DNA of 64,000 bases from CAYZJD01 sp964483455 (GCA_964483455.1 CAZACK010000011.1:8691-72690); one strand, 5' to 3'. Shown: positions 8,875-20,601, numbered from the stretch's first letter. Notes: generated from the letters alone by a model not told the origin. A program made the numbers and translations.

Positions 8875-10713
8875 ATGCGAGGATACCGTCGAGTCTCACT
8901 ACTGCTCCTCGCGCTCCTGCCAGCGGCGGTGTGCCGCCCGCCCGAAGCCGGACCCGTCATCGAATACCGCAACCTGAGGCCCGGCGTGCGCTTCACCGGC
9001 ACCAAATCGTGCATCGGCTGCCACCAGCGCATCTACCAGGACTTTCGGCGGACCGGCATGGGCATCTCCGCCGACGTCGCGAACACCAAGGCGGAACTGG
9101 CCCGCGTCCCCAAACCCATCACCGTCTTCAGCGAGAAGTTCAACAAGTACTTCGCGGTGTTCCAAAAGGACGGCGAACTCTACCAGAGCATCTACGAGAA
9201 GGATGCCGCCGGCAACGAAATCTACCGGGTCACCCACAAGCTGGATTACGTGATCGGCGCCGGCAAGGTGGGCCACACCTACGTCGTCCGGCGCGGCGAC
9301 TACTTGTTCGAGGCGCCCCTCTCCTTTTACAGCGAGACGAAGAAGTGGGACTTGTCGCCCGGCTACGATCTGGCGGACCACGGCTTCACCCGCCCGATCC
9401 TCGAAGGTTGCGCCATCTGTCATACCGGGATGCCGCAGGCGGTCGCGGACGGAATCGGCTTGTACCGGAACCCCCCGTTTCAGGATATTTCCGTCGGTTG
9501 CGAGGACTGCCACGGCCCGGGTGAGCTTCACGTCGAAGAACGGATCAAGAAGATCAACCCCAAGGTGGACACCTCCACCGTGAATCCGGCGAGGCTGCCC
9601 GGCCATCTGGCGGACGACATCTGCATGTTCTGCCACCAGGGCGGCGACACCCGGGTGCTCCAGCCCGGCAAGAAGTACACGGACTTCCTCGCCGGGATGC
9701 CGCTCCATGAAGTGGTCGCGGTGTTCAAGGTTCCGCTCAAGCTCGAACAGCGCGCCGAGGCGGACCGCATGGAAGCGATGCCGCCCGTGCGGGGCGGTTT
9801 GTCCCAGCCGAGCTGGTGGAAGAACACCGCCATGAAGCTCAGCAAGTGTTACGAGGCAAGCGGCGGAAGGCTGCGGTGCATGACCTGCCACAACGGCCAT
9901 TACGTGCCCGGCAAGGCGCAGGCCGCCTCGTACTACCGCGGGAAGTGCCTGGAATGCCACGCGCTATCGAGCCGGCGAGCACCCGCGGCGGCCGGCGCCG
10001 CGGCGAAGAAGGCCCCGGGCTGCGCCCTGCCGTTGCGCAAGCGGCTGCCGGCGAACGATTGCGCCGGCTGCCACATGCCGAAGCGCTTGATCGCCGGCAT
10101 CGCGCACTCGGATTCGACTAACCACCGCATCGTGAGGCGCGCCGGCCAGCCCCTGCCGGACGCCGCCTTCGGCGGGACCACGCCGGATCTCCCTGACTTG
10201 GTCTACGTCAACCGACCGGTGGGCGCCCAGACGGCCCCGCTCTCGCCCGAGACGAAGCTTGTCGCGTACGGCGAACTGCTGGAGAAGCGTCCGGAATTCC
10301 AATCGAGCTACCTCGAGGCGCTCGACGAATTAACCCGCAAGGAACCGCGGAATCCGCTCGGACTCGCCGCGCTTGGCCGCAAGGCGCTTCTGGACCAGAA
10401 CCCGGTGCGCGCCATCGAGTTCCTGTCCATGGCGGTGGAAGCGGGCTACCAGCCGCCCACCACCTACCGCGACCTCGGAGAGGGGCTCGCCCTCAGCGGC
10501 CGGCTGGCGGAGTCGGCTGATGTGCTCGAGCAAGCAGTCACGCTGTACCCTTATTCACCCGTGCTGTCGAAGTCGCTCGCCCATCGCTACATTCTGCTGA
10601 AGCGCTACCCGCGCGCGCACTACGTCATGAAGCGCCACCTCGACACGTTTCCGGAAGATACCTTTGTGCGGGACCTGCTGCGAAAGGTGGAATCCGGCGG
10701 GCCGGCCAAATGA
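8875..10713 (+). CDS. Seven-haem cytochrome c with C-terminal TPR repeats
   Basis: About 612 residues. A hydrophobic N-terminal segment (RRVSLLLLALLPAAVC) is a signal peptide; the Cys at its end hints at a lipoprotein but the preceding Val is unusual for a lipobox. Seven CxxCH haem sites are present: CIGCH, CAICH, CEDCH, CMFCH, CMTCH, CLECH and CAGCH. The last roughly 150 residues are helical pairs of TPR type (NPLGLAALGRKALL, TYRDLGEGLALSGR, PVLSKSLAHRYILL). This layout resembles periplasmic multihaem cytochromes of the doubled CXXCH family, which pass electrons or reduce small substrates. I chose the ATG at 8875 because the frame upstream lacks signal-peptide character. A fucosidase gene follows after 19 bases. 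Confidence 0.9.
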   Translation: MRGYRRVSLLLLALLPAAVCRPPEAGPVIEYRNLRPGVRFTGTKSCIGCHQRIYQDFRRTGMGISADVANTKAELARVPKPITVFSEKFNKYFAVFQKDGELYQSIYEKDAAGNEIYRVTHKLDYVIGAGKVGHTYVVRRGDYLFEAPLSFYSETKKWDLSPGYDLADHGFTRPILEGCAICHTGMPQAVADGIGLYRNPPFQDISVGCEDCHGPGELHVEERIKKINPKVDTSTVNPARLPGHLADDICMFCHQGGDTRVLQPGKKYTDFLAGMPLHEVVAVFKVPLKLEQRAEADRMEAMPPVRGGLSQPSWWKNTAMKLSKCYEASGGRLRCMTCHNGHYVPGKAQAASYYRGKCLECHALSSRRAPAAAGAAAKKAPGCALPLRKRLPANDCAGCHMPKRLIAGIAHSDSTNHRIVRRAGQPLPDAAFGGTTPDLPDLVYVNRPVGAQTAPLSPETKLVAYGELLEKRPEFQSSYLEALDELTRKEPRNPLGLAALGRKALLDQNPVRAIEFLSMAVEAGYQPPTTYRDLGEGLALSGRLAESADVLEQAVTLYPYSPVLSKSLAHRYILLKRYPRAHYVMKRHLDTFPEDTFVRDLLRKVESGGPAK

Positions 10714-10732
10714 GATGATTGGAGCTACCCCG

Positions 10733-12178
10733 ATGAACAACAGAATCTCCGCAATCCTGCTTTGTCTTGCGCTGGCTCTCCCACTGGCAATTGCTCAAGA
10801 TGACCCGTTCCAAATGGGTCCTCCCAAGAAATACGAACCCAACTGGTTCTCGATCGGCCGCCACCCGCTTCCGAAGTGGTTCGACGACGCCAAGCTCGGC
10901 ATTTTCATCCACTGGGGCCTGTACTCCGTCCCGGCGTGGGCGCCGCCCACCGGCGAGTTGGGCAAGGTGGACTTCAAACAGTGGTTCACCCGGAACCCGT
11001 ACGCCGAGTGGTACCTGAACACCATGAAGATCAAGGAATCGCCCACGTGGAAGCACCACGTCGAGACGTACGGTGAGACCTTCGATTACCTGCAATTCGC
11101 CGAGACTTTCAACAAGGAAGCCCGGAAGTGGAAGCCCGAGGAATGGGCCGCGCTGTTCAAGGAAGCCGGAGCGAAGTACGCGGTCCTCACCACGAAGCAC
11201 CACGACGGCTTCACGCTCTGGCCGAGCCGCGTGCCGAACCCGCATCGCAAGCCGGAGCATACCGGCACGGAGCGCGACCTGGTCGGCGAACTGAGCCAGG
11301 CCGTCCGCGCCCAGGGCCTGAAGATGGGCCTGTATTACTCCGGCGGCCTGGACTGGAGCTTCGTCGGAACGCCGATCGTGACCTTCATGGACCTGATGAA
11401 GACCGTCCCGCAGAGCGAGGAATACGCCCGGTACGCCGACGCCCACTGGCGCGAATTGATCGAGCGCTACCAGCCCGCCGTTCTCTGGAATGACATCAAC
11501 TATCCCAAGAAGGGCGACCTCCTGAACATCTTCGCCGACTACTACACCAAGTACCCGGACGGCCTGATCAACAACCGGTTCGGGGTCGCGTTCGCCGACT
11601 TCACCACACCCGAGTACGCCAAGTACGACAGGATCACCGAGAAGAAGTGGGAGTCCTGCCGCGGCCTCGGCTTCTCGTTCGGTTACAACCGGGCGGAAGG
11701 GCCGGAGCACGTGCTGTCGGCGGACAAGCTGATCGACATGCTGGTGGACATCGTGAGCAAGAACGGCAACCTCCTGCTGAACATCGGCCCGAAGCCGGAC
11801 GGCTCGATCTCCGAGTTGCAGGTGGACCGGCTGAAGGCCCTCGGGAAGTGGCTGGCGCAGAACGGCGACGCCATCTACGAGACGCGTCCCTGGGTCCGGC
11901 CGAGCGCGAAGACCGCCGACGGCGGGGAAGTGCGTTTCACGAAGAAGGGCGACGCCGTCTACGTGATTCTGCTCGACAAGCCGAAGAGCGCCCAGGTCAC
12001 GATTCAGTCGCTGCTCGCTTCCGACAAGATGACGGTCGCGCTCCTCGGCTCGTCCGGCGCCTTGCAGTGGTCGCAACAAGGCAGGGACCTTGCCGTCACG
12101 CTGCCGTCCGCCCTGCCTGGAGACCACGCCTGGGCGCTGAAGATGACGCCGGCTCCATGGCAGGTGGTGAAGGAGTAG
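10733..12178 (+). CDS. Secreted alpha-L-fucosidase, GH29
   Basis: A 481-residue protein with a signal peptide (residues 1-21, cleavage near LAIAQ). The GH29 barrel is recognisable from GIFIHWGLYSVPAW (57-70), KYAVLTTKHHDGF (148-160) and the nucleophile strand VLWNDI (Asp 254), followed by NGNLLLNIGPKPDG. The C-terminal region after about residue 390 is a beta-sandwich. The enzyme would release terminal alpha-L-fucose from glycans in the periplasm or outside. GGAG at 10721-10724 precedes the ATG at 10733, which settles the start. Confidence 0.93.
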   Translation: MNNRISAILLCLALALPLAIAQDDPFQMGPPKKYEPNWFSIGRHPLPKWFDDAKLGIFIHWGLYSVPAWAPPTGELGKVDFKQWFTRNPYAEWYLNTMKIKESPTWKHHVETYGETFDYLQFAETFNKEARKWKPEEWAALFKEAGAKYAVLTTKHHDGFTLWPSRVPNPHRKPEHTGTERDLVGELSQAVRAQGLKMGLYYSGGLDWSFVGTPIVTFMDLMKTVPQSEEYARYADAHWRELIERYQPAVLWNDINYPKKGDLLNIFADYYTKYPDGLINNRFGVAFADFTTPEYAKYDRITEKKWESCRGLGFSFGYNRAEGPEHVLSADKLIDMLVDIVSKNGNLLLNIGPKPDGSISELQVDRLKALGKWLAQNGDAIYETRPWVRPSAKTADGGEVRFTKKGDAVYVILLDKPKSAQVTIQSLLASDKMTVALLGSSGALQWSQQGRDLAVTLPSALPGDHAWALKMTPAPWQVVKE

Positions 12179-12182
12179 GCAC

Positions 12183-13073
12183 TCACGACACCAAGGCGTG
12201 GGCCACTCTCCCGGCCACCCGATCGAAGCTCAGTATCTCGTACTGCGATGGATCGGACAAGATCCGGGCCACTAGCGCGACGTGCATGGCGTGACCGGCC
12301 CGCTCCGCGATCACATGACCGAGCAGAGGCCGTCCGATCAAGGCCAGGTCGCCGATCAGGTCCAAAGCCTTGTGGCGGCAGCATTCATCGCGGAACCGGA
12401 GACCTTCCGGATTCATCACGCCGCCGCTGTCAAAGCAGACCGCGTTGTCGAGCGAAGCTCCGCGGATCAGGCCCATGTCTCGCATTGCGTCCAGTTCGTG
12501 AGCGAAACCGAAGGTCCTGGCGGCGGCGATCTCGGCGGCGTAGCGCTCCGGCGTCACTTCCATCTCGATCACCTGGCGGCCCACCATCGGGTGATCGAAG
12601 AAGATGTCGCAGGTGAGCGCGAAGGCGTCCGCCGGCACGATGGAGATGCGCTTGTCCCGGTCCTCGATCATCACCGGCCGCTTGATCCGCAGAAAACGGC
12701 GGCGCCGCCGGTACTGCTTCCGGCCAGCCCGTTCCAGCATCTTTACGAACGGCAGGCCGCTGCCGTCAAGGATCGGGACCTCAAGGTTGTCGATCTCCAC
12801 GTGCGCGTTGTCGATCCCCATGCTGTGCAAAACGCTGAGCAGGTGTTCGGTGGTGGAGATCAGCACGCCCTGCTTCATCAGGCTGGTGGCGTAACTGACG
12901 CGCGCCACATACCGCCAGTTGGCCGGGATCTCGAAGCGGTCCAGATCGGTTCGCACGAACACGATGCCCGTCGCCGGTGGCGCGGGAACGATCCGGATCG
13001 AGACTGGGACGCCGCTGTGGAGACCGATCCCGGAGGTTTCTACGGGATGCTGGATTGTGGTTTCGAATCTCAA
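12183..13073 (-). CDS. lpxC: UDP-3-O-acyl-N-acetylglucosamine deacetylase
   Basis: A 296-residue zinc hydrolase that catalyses the committed step of lipid A synthesis. Zinc ligands are H77 in STTEHLLS and H234/D238 in RHKALDLIGD; the catalytic acid is H261 in ERAGHAMH. The N-terminal GIGLHSG block is also typical. It shows that the organism has a Gram-negative outer membrane with lipid A. It converges on the fucosidase gene with a 4-base gap and is divergent from polA, with about 170 bases between them that include an AT-rich island (13135-13160). Confidence 0.96.
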   Translation of the reverse strand: MRFETTIQHPVETSGIGLHSGVPVSIRIVPAPPATGIVFVRTDLDRFEIPANWRYVARVSYATSLMKQGVLISTTEHLLSVLHSMGIDNAHVEIDNLEVPILDGSGLPFVKMLERAGRKQYRRRRRFLRIKRPVMIEDRDKRISIVPADAFALTCDIFFDHPMVGRQVIEMEVTPERYAAEIAAARTFGFAHELDAMRDMGLIRGASLDNAVCFDSGGVMNPEGLRFRDECCRHKALDLIGDLALIGRPLLGHVIAERAGHAMHVALVARILSDPSQYEILSFDRVAGRVAHALVS

Positions 13074-13143
13074 GCGAACCTCCGCGAATCCGGCGCGGCG
13101 AAGTTAACTAAGCAATTCGTCTACCAGGACAACTATCTGTATT

Positions 13144-13149
13144 TATAAT
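13144..13149 (+). promoter_or_regulatory. Possible -10 element upstream of polA
   Basis: A perfect TATAAT sits in the AT-rich island between divergent lpxC and polA, about 95 bases before the polA start. No clear -35 lies 16-18 bases upstream, so this is weak. Confidence 0.25.
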
Positions 13150-13244
13150 GGTTTGAAAAATGCTAACTGTGTCGTTCCGGCCACACTTTGCCCGTGTGCC
13201 GTGGCAAAAACGATCTTCCCGCGCCTGAAGTATCATGAGGGAGC

Positions 13245-15812
<2,568 letters not shown>

Positions 15813-15858
15813 GCCGCCGGTCCATGTTATAGAATGTTGGCCGGTCTCAGGGACGCTC

Positions 15859-16686
15859 ATGGACCGCGAACAATGTCTGAAGCGACTCCGTGAAGCGGTG
15901 GCCGCCGGGCGGCCCATCATCGGCGCCGGCGCCGGCACGGGGATCTCGGCCAAGTGCGCCGAAGAAGGCGGCGCGGACCTCATCATCATTTACAACTCCG
16001 GCCGCTATCGCATGGCGGGCCGCGGCTCGCTGGCCGGATTGCTGCCTTACGGCGACGCCAACGCCATCGTCGTGGACATGGCGCGCGAGGTCCTCCCGGT
16101 GGTGCGAAATACGCCGGTGCTGGCCGGCGTTTGCGGCACCGATCCCTTCCGTCTCATGGACGTCTTCTTGAACGAACTGAAGGCGATCGGCTTCTCCGGC
16201 GTGCAGAATTTTCCGACCGTCGGGCTGTTCGACGGCGTTTTCCGCGCCAACCTCGAAGAAACCGGCATGGGGTACGGCCTGGAAGTGGAGATGATCGCCC
16301 ACGCCGCGCGACTCGGCCTGCTGACCTGCCCGTACGTGTTCAACGAGGATGAAGCGAGGCGGATGGCGGAGGCCGGCGCCGACGTGATCGTGGCCCACAT
16401 GGGACTCACCACCAAGGGAACCATCGGCGCGCGAACGGCCATCACGCTGGACGACGCGGTCGGCCGCACGCAGGCCATGCGCGACGCGGCTGTTGCTGTC
16501 AGGCCGGCGGTTCTCGTGCTCTGCCACGGCGGCCCGATCGCCGAGCCCGAAGACGCGGCTTACGTGCTCAGCCTCACGCGCGGGGTCGATGGCTTTTTCG
16601 GGGCCTCGAGCATGGAACGTCTGCCCACCGAGCGCGCCATCACCGAGCAGGTGAGACAATTCAAGAGAATTCCGATTCGGCGGTAA
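15859..16686 (+). CDS. Phosphoenolpyruvate hydrolase-family TIM-barrel protein
   Basis: A 275-residue predicted TIM barrel. Family signatures are GAGAGTGISAKCAEEGGADLII near the N-terminus, AGVCGTDPF and VQNFPTVGLFDG. The family (PEP_hydrolase/IGPS-like) is related to the C-terminal half of plant Tm-1 resistance proteins; despite the name, the reaction has not been securely established. The next genes are a cupin and a UPF0261 protein, which corresponds to the other half of Tm-1; spacing is 14 and 53 bases, so the three are likely an operon acting in one pathway, perhaps on a carboxylate substrate. Confidence 0.85.
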   Translation: MDREQCLKRLREAVAAGRPIIGAGAGTGISAKCAEEGGADLIIIYNSGRYRMAGRGSLAGLLPYGDANAIVVDMAREVLPVVRNTPVLAGVCGTDPFRLMDVFLNELKAIGFSGVQNFPTVGLFDGVFRANLEETGMGYGLEVEMIAHAARLGLLTCPYVFNEDEARRMAEAGADVIVAHMGLTTKGTIGARTAITLDDAVGRTQAMRDAAVAVRPAVLVLCHGGPIAEPEDAAYVLSLTRGVDGFFGASSMERLPTERAITEQVRQFKRIPIRR

Positions 16687-16700
16687 GACAAGGAGGGGCG

Positions 16701-17126
16701 ATGCCCGAGCTTCCAGGAGCGCGCTTTGTGAGACCCGCGGACGTTGAGACGCAGGTCTTCGACTGGGGAACCATCAAGTGGCTGAGCGAGCCGCGCGTTA
16801 CGGGCGCCGAGCGTTTCAGCGCCGGTGTGGTGATGCTCGAGCCCGGCAAGGGTCATGCGCGCCATAACCACCCGGGCGTCGACGAAATCCTCTACGTCGT
16901 GTCGGGGCAGGGGAACCAGATGATCGACACCGGCGGCGAGCAATGGACCCCAATCTCGGCCGGCGACCTGGTGCACATCCCGCCGGATGTGTTCCACTCG
17001 ACCATCAACACCGGCTGGGAACCTCTGAAGATGGTTGCCGTCTACTCTCCTCCCGGGCCGGAGGCGTTTCTGCGCGCGCTGCCCGACTGCGAGGTCGTGC
17101 CGGCGGGCGAGATCCCCTCGCGCTAG
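16701..17126 (+). CDS. Small single-domain cupin
   Basis: A 141-residue cupin with metal-binding motif 1 HARHNHPGVDEILYVVSG (His, His and Glu ligands) and motif 2 HIPPDVFHST (His). AGGAGG-like AAGGAGGGGCG at 16689-16699 precedes the ATG. Such proteins are dioxygenases, isomerases or binding proteins; the reaction here is unknown. It lies between the PEP-hydrolase-like and UPF0261 genes and is probably functionally linked to them. Confidence 0.85.
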   Translation: MPELPGARFVRPADVETQVFDWGTIKWLSEPRVTGAERFSAGVVMLEPGKGHARHNHPGVDEILYVVSGQGNQMIDTGGEQWTPISAGDLVHIPPDVFHSTINTGWEPLKMVAVYSPPGPEAFLRALPDCEVVPAGEIPSR

Positions 17127-17141
17127 CGAGATACGTCACCG

Positions 17142-17170
17142 GACCGCTTGCTGACGCGCGCGGCTCGGTC
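17142..17170 (+). repeat. Short dispersed repeat (GCTGACGCGCGCGGCTCGG type)
   Basis: GACCGCTTGCTGACGCGCG followed by CGGCTCGGTC lies in the 53-base gap before the UPF0261 gene. Translated in one frame it gives PLADARGSV, a string I recall as recurrent in spurious acidobacterial annotations, which suggests a dispersed repeat. Only one copy is seen in this window, so the claim rests on memory. Confidence 0.4.
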
Positions 17171-17179
17171 AAACACTAG

Positions 17180-18391
17180 ATGAGCCGCAGAACCGTCGCC
17201 ATCCTCGGCACTCTCGACACCAAAGGTGACGAGCTGCGATTCGTCCGCGACCTGATCGCCGCCGCCGGCCTCAGTACGCTGGTGATCGACGCCGGCGCGC
17301 TCGGCGAGCCGGCGTTCTCCCCCGATGTGTCGCGCGAGGAACTGGCGGCTGCGGGCGGCGCCGAGTTCAGCCGGCTGTTCGCCGAAAGGGACCGTGGGCG
17401 GAGTGTCCAGGCGATGGCCGCCGGAGCGGCGGCGCTGGTTCGCCGCCTGTTCGAGGAAGGGCGCGTCCACGGGATCATTTCGCTCGGCGGGTCGGCCGGC
17501 TCGACCATCGGAACCGCGGCCATGCGCGCGCTGCCGGTGGGCGTGCCCAAGCTGATGGTGTCCACCCTCGCTTCGGGCGACACTCGTCCCTACGTCGGCA
17601 CTCGCGACGTCACGATGATGTATCCGGTCGTGGACATCGCCGGGCTGAATGTCATCTCACGGCGGATTCTGTCGAACGCCGCGGCGGCGATCGTTGGGAT
17701 GGTGGCGCAGCCGCCGGAGCGGGCGGCGGAGGAGCGCCCGTTGATCGGCGCCACCATGTTCGGCGTCACCACGCCATGCGTCAACCTGGCGCGCGCGCTG
17801 ATCGAGCAGAGCGGCTACGAGGTCCTCGTGTTCCACGCGACCGGAACCGGCGGCCAGGCGATGGAAGGCTTAATCGCCGGCGGGTTCTTTCGCGGTGTCC
17901 TCGACGTCACCACCACCGAGCTTGCCGACGAGTTGGTCGGCGGAATCCTCAGCGCCGGCCCTCACCGGCTGGAAGCGGCCGGCACGAAGGGAGTGCCCCA
18001 GGTTGTCTGTCCGGGCGCCATCGACATGGTCAACTTCGGTCCGATGGACGCAGTGCCCGAGAAGTTCAAAGGCCGCAAGCTCCACATGCACAATCCGACC
18101 GTGACGCTGATGCGGACGACACCGGAGGAGTGCGCCGAACTGGGCCGTATCACCGCCGAAAAGCTGAACCGCGGCCGGGGCCCGGCGGCGGTGGCCGTGC
18201 CTCTCCGCGGCGTATCGGCGATCGATATTGAGGGCGGACCCTTCTATTCGCCAGAGGCTCTCGATGCCTACCGCGGCGCGCTCCGGGCGAGTCTCGATGC
18301 TCGTATTCCGCTGATCGAGGTGGACGCCCACATCAACGACGACGCCTTCGCACACCGGGCTGCCGCGCTGCTTCTGGAGATGTTGTCCTAG
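17180..18391 (+). CDS. Tm-1-like ATP-binding protein, UPF0261 family
   Basis: A 403-residue protein matching the UPF0261 family: N-terminal VAILGTLDTKGDELRFVRD, the glycine-rich SLGGSAGSTIGTAAMRALP, and VFHATGTGGQAMEGLI followed by a conserved GAIDMVNFG segment. In plants the homologous domain of Tm-1 binds ATP and inhibits tobamovirus replication; bacterial roles are undefined. The third gene of the PEP-hydrolase/cupin/UPF0261 group. It ends 112 bases before the ackA stop on the opposite strand. Confidence 0.88.
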   Translation: MSRRTVAILGTLDTKGDELRFVRDLIAAAGLSTLVIDAGALGEPAFSPDVSREELAAAGGAEFSRLFAERDRGRSVQAMAAGAAALVRRLFEEGRVHGIISLGGSAGSTIGTAAMRALPVGVPKLMVSTLASGDTRPYVGTRDVTMMYPVVDIAGLNVISRRILSNAAAAIVGMVAQPPERAAEERPLIGATMFGVTTPCVNLARALIEQSGYEVLVFHATGTGGQAMEGLIAGGFFRGVLDVTTTELADELVGGILSAGPHRLEAAGTKGVPQVVCPGAIDMVNFGPMDAVPEKFKGRKLHMHNPTVTLMRTTPEECAELGRITAEKLNRGRGPAAVAVPLRGVSAIDIEGGPFYSPEALDAYRGALRASLDARIPLIEVDAHINDDAFAHRAAALLLEMLS

Positions 18392-18482
18392 TGCCTGGTT
18401 GCGGAAGAAGACGTTCCATGCCGCCGGCGGAGGGCATAAAAGGAACTAGTAAGCCGCCGATGATGGGAAGGACTTGTCCTCG

Positions 18483-18515
18483 TTCACCGGCGTCTATCGG
18501 CGTTCAGCGGCGGAT
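18483..18515. repeat. Short dispersed repeat (ATCGGCGTTC type) across the ackA stop
   Basis: Three imperfect 10-11-base units CACCGGCGTC, TATCGGCGTT and CAGCGGCGGA follow each other, resembling ATCGGCGTTCAT strings that I recall as recurrent in environmental genomes. The stop codon and last residues (SIRR) of ackA are formed by this repeat. Confidence 0.45.
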
Positions 18516-19727
18516 ACTTTGCATTTCGACGACCAGCCGCGCGGTTTCCCGCGCGATCAGCAGTTCCTCGTTCGTCGGGATCACCCACAGCCTGGTGCGG
18601 GCGTTCGCGGCCGAGATCTCGGCTTCCACTCCGACGGCGGCTTCGTTGCGACGCGGATCGATCACGATGCCCAGCGCCTCGAGTGATTCGCCGCAGCGGC
18701 GGCGGATATCGGGCGCGTTCTCGCCGATGCCGCCGGTGAAGATCACCGCATCGGCGCCGTTGAGCGCCGCGAGGTACGCGCCGATGTACTTCTTCACCCT
18801 GTAGCAGAACACCTCGATCGCCAGACGCGCCCGGTCCTTGCCCGCTTCCATCTCCGCCAGAAGTTCGCGAACATCGTTGCTGATCCCCGACAGGCCGAGC
18901 AGCCCGCAGCGGTGATTCAACAAGGATGCGCACTGCTCCGGACGTAGCCTCTCGCGGTCCATCAGATACAGCACCGCGGCCGGGTCCACGTCGCCGGCGC
19001 GCGTGCCCATGAGCAATCCTTCGAGCGGCGTGAACCCCATGCTCGTGTCCACGGCCCGGCCGCGGTCCACCGCGGTCATCGAACAGCCATTTCCCAGATG
19101 GCAGGTGATCAGCCGGAAGTCCTCGGGGCGCGCACGATGAATCTGCGCGAACCGCAGCGTCACGTACCGGTGCGACGTGCCGTGGAATCCGTAGCGGCGG
19201 ATTCTGTGATCTTCGTAGGCATTAAACGGCAGCCCGTAGAAATACGCGTGGCGCGGCAGCGTCTGGTGGAACGCCGTGTCGAACACCGCGACTTGCGGGA
19301 CGCCGGGAAGCGTTGCGCGCACGGCGCAGTATCCTTTCAGGTTGTGCGGATTGTGCAGCGGCGCCAGGCTGCTGCACTCCTCGATGCGGCGGACAACTTC
19401 GTCCGTCATCACCGCCGGCTCGGCGAACAACTCGCCGCCGTGGACGATCCGGTGGCCGACTCCGTCGATTCCTCGCGAGCCGCTGGCCGCCAGCACAAAC
19501 TCCACCGCCAGTCCGATGGCCTCCGTGTGGCCGGTCACGGCGTGCCGCCTGCGGATTGACGGTTCCCCGCACACCTCGAAGGTGAACTCCGACTCCTCCG
19601 AGCCGATCTTGTCGACGAACGCCCGCGCCAGGAGGAGGTCTTGACCGTCATCCTGGTCCGCCCCCACGACGTCGATCAACTGAAGCTTGACCGACGAACT
19701 GCCGCAGTTCAGCACCAGGATGGTCAT
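18504..19727 (-). CDS. ackA: Acetate kinase
   Basis: A 407-residue acetate kinase of the ASKHA fold, which interconverts acetate + ATP and acetyl phosphate + ADP. Signatures are the N-terminal VLNCGSSSVK, GHRIVHGG, FDTAFH, YGFHGTSHRYV and CHLGNGCS, and the C-terminal FTGGIGENA. I chose the ATG at 19727; the longer frame upstream runs through the preceding gene and lacks the typical start. The stop of the upstream small secreted protein is 2 bases away, so the two are probably co-transcribed. No phosphotransacetylase gene is in the window. Confidence 0.96.
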   Translation of the reverse strand: MTILVLNCGSSSVKLQLIDVVGADQDDGQDLLLARAFVDKIGSEESEFTFEVCGEPSIRRRHAVTGHTEAIGLAVEFVLAASGSRGIDGVGHRIVHGGELFAEPAVMTDEVVRRIEECSSLAPLHNPHNLKGYCAVRATLPGVPQVAVFDTAFHQTLPRHAYFYGLPFNAYEDHRIRRYGFHGTSHRYVTLRFAQIHRARPEDFRLITCHLGNGCSMTAVDRGRAVDTSMGFTPLEGLLMGTRAGDVDPAAVLYLMDRERLRPEQCASLLNHRCGLLGLSGISNDVRELLAEMEAGKDRARLAIEVFCYRVKKYIGAYLAALNGADAVIFTGGIGENAPDIRRRCGESLEALGIVIDPRRNEAAVGVEAEISAANARTRLWVIPTNEELLIARETARLVVEMQSIRR

Positions 19728-19729
19728 GC

Positions 19730-20137
19730 TCACTCCGCGTGGATGGCCCAGGAGCCCGAGTGCTTGCCGGAATTCCACGTGCCGGTCACGACGCGGGAGA
19801 TGGCGGATCGGAGCAAGTCCGGAAACGTCGCCGACGAATCCAGATCGCTCTTGGCGGTCCACTCGCCGCTAATCACCCGATTGTCCCGCAGCCGCGCCGC
19901 CCAGCTTCCGCTCCACGACTTCGGCTCCTTGGCCAACGACCAAGTCCCGTAGGCGACCACCGCGCCCTCCTTTCCCACAATCTCCCACGTCCCTGAAGCG
20001 GCGCCCGCTTCTGCACCTGTCCGAGCTGTCCACCTCCCGACAAGCTTCTGCTTGCCGTCCGCGGCGCTCCAGGTGCCGCGCATCGGGCCTTGCTGGGCGA
20101 GCAGGCTCAAGCCGGTCAGGAACATCAAGAATCGCAT
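19730..20137 (-). CDS. Small secreted GTW-repeat protein
   Basis: A 135-residue protein with a short signal peptide (MRFLMFLTGLSLLAQ). It consists of imperfect beta-strand-like repeats each with a GTW or GSW core: RGTWSA, SGTWEI, YGTWSL, SGSWAA, SGEWTA, TGTWNS, SGSWAI. This spacing suggests a small beta-barrel or beta-propeller-like sheet. No known family is recognised. It is separated from ackA by 2 bases. Confidence 0.65.
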   Translation of the reverse strand: MRFLMFLTGLSLLAQQGPMRGTWSAADGKQKLVGRWTARTGAEAGAASGTWEIVGKEGAVVAYGTWSLAKEPKSWSGSWAARLRDNRVISGEWTAKSDLDSSATFPDLLRSAISRVVTGTWNSGKHSGSWAIHAE

Positions 20138-20211
20138 GGGGGCTGGCTCCTTTAACTAGAGTACTGCGACCCATACCCTCCCTTGTTCGCGGCTGATGTA
20201 GGCTGTCAGGC

Positions 20212-20601
20212 ATGGCGAATCGCGAACACTTCGACCTGCTCCTCGCTGACGTGGACGAATGGAACAAGTGGAGGGCCGCCAACCCCAGGGTGCGGCCCGA
20301 CCTGAGACACGCCAACCTCTTCAGCGCCAATCTCACCCTCGCCGATCTCTCCAAGGCAAGGCTTTCGGGCGCGAATTTGGTGCTGGCGAATCTGAAGGGA
20401 GCGGACCTGCGGTCGGCCGACCTAAGCAAGGCCAACCTTGTCGGCGCGAGATTGATCGGCGCCGACCTGGCCAACTCCAGGCTGAACGGCGCCGATATCC
20501 GAACAGCCGAAGACCTGACTCAGGAGCAGCTCAACGCAACCCGCGGGGACAAGAACACCATTCTCCCGGAGGGACTGAAGCGGCCGCGGCGATGGAAGTG
20601 A
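20212..20601 (+). CDS. Pentapeptide repeat protein
   Basis: A 129-residue protein with about 13 consecutive A(D/N)LXX units between residues 31 and 97 (LRHANLFSANLTLADLSKAR and onwards), forming a right-handed quadrilateral beta-helix. Flanking segments are helical (HFDLLLADVDEWNKW at the N-terminus). Similar small proteins occur widely; a few mimic DNA and bind gyrase, but nothing here shows this. It is transcribed divergently from the GTW-repeat/ackA pair. Confidence 0.85.
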   Translation: MANREHFDLLLADVDEWNKWRAANPRVRPDLRHANLFSANLTLADLSKARLSGANLVLANLKGADLRSADLSKANLVGARLIGADLANSRLNGADIRTAEDLTQEQLNATRGDKNTILPEGLKRPRRWK

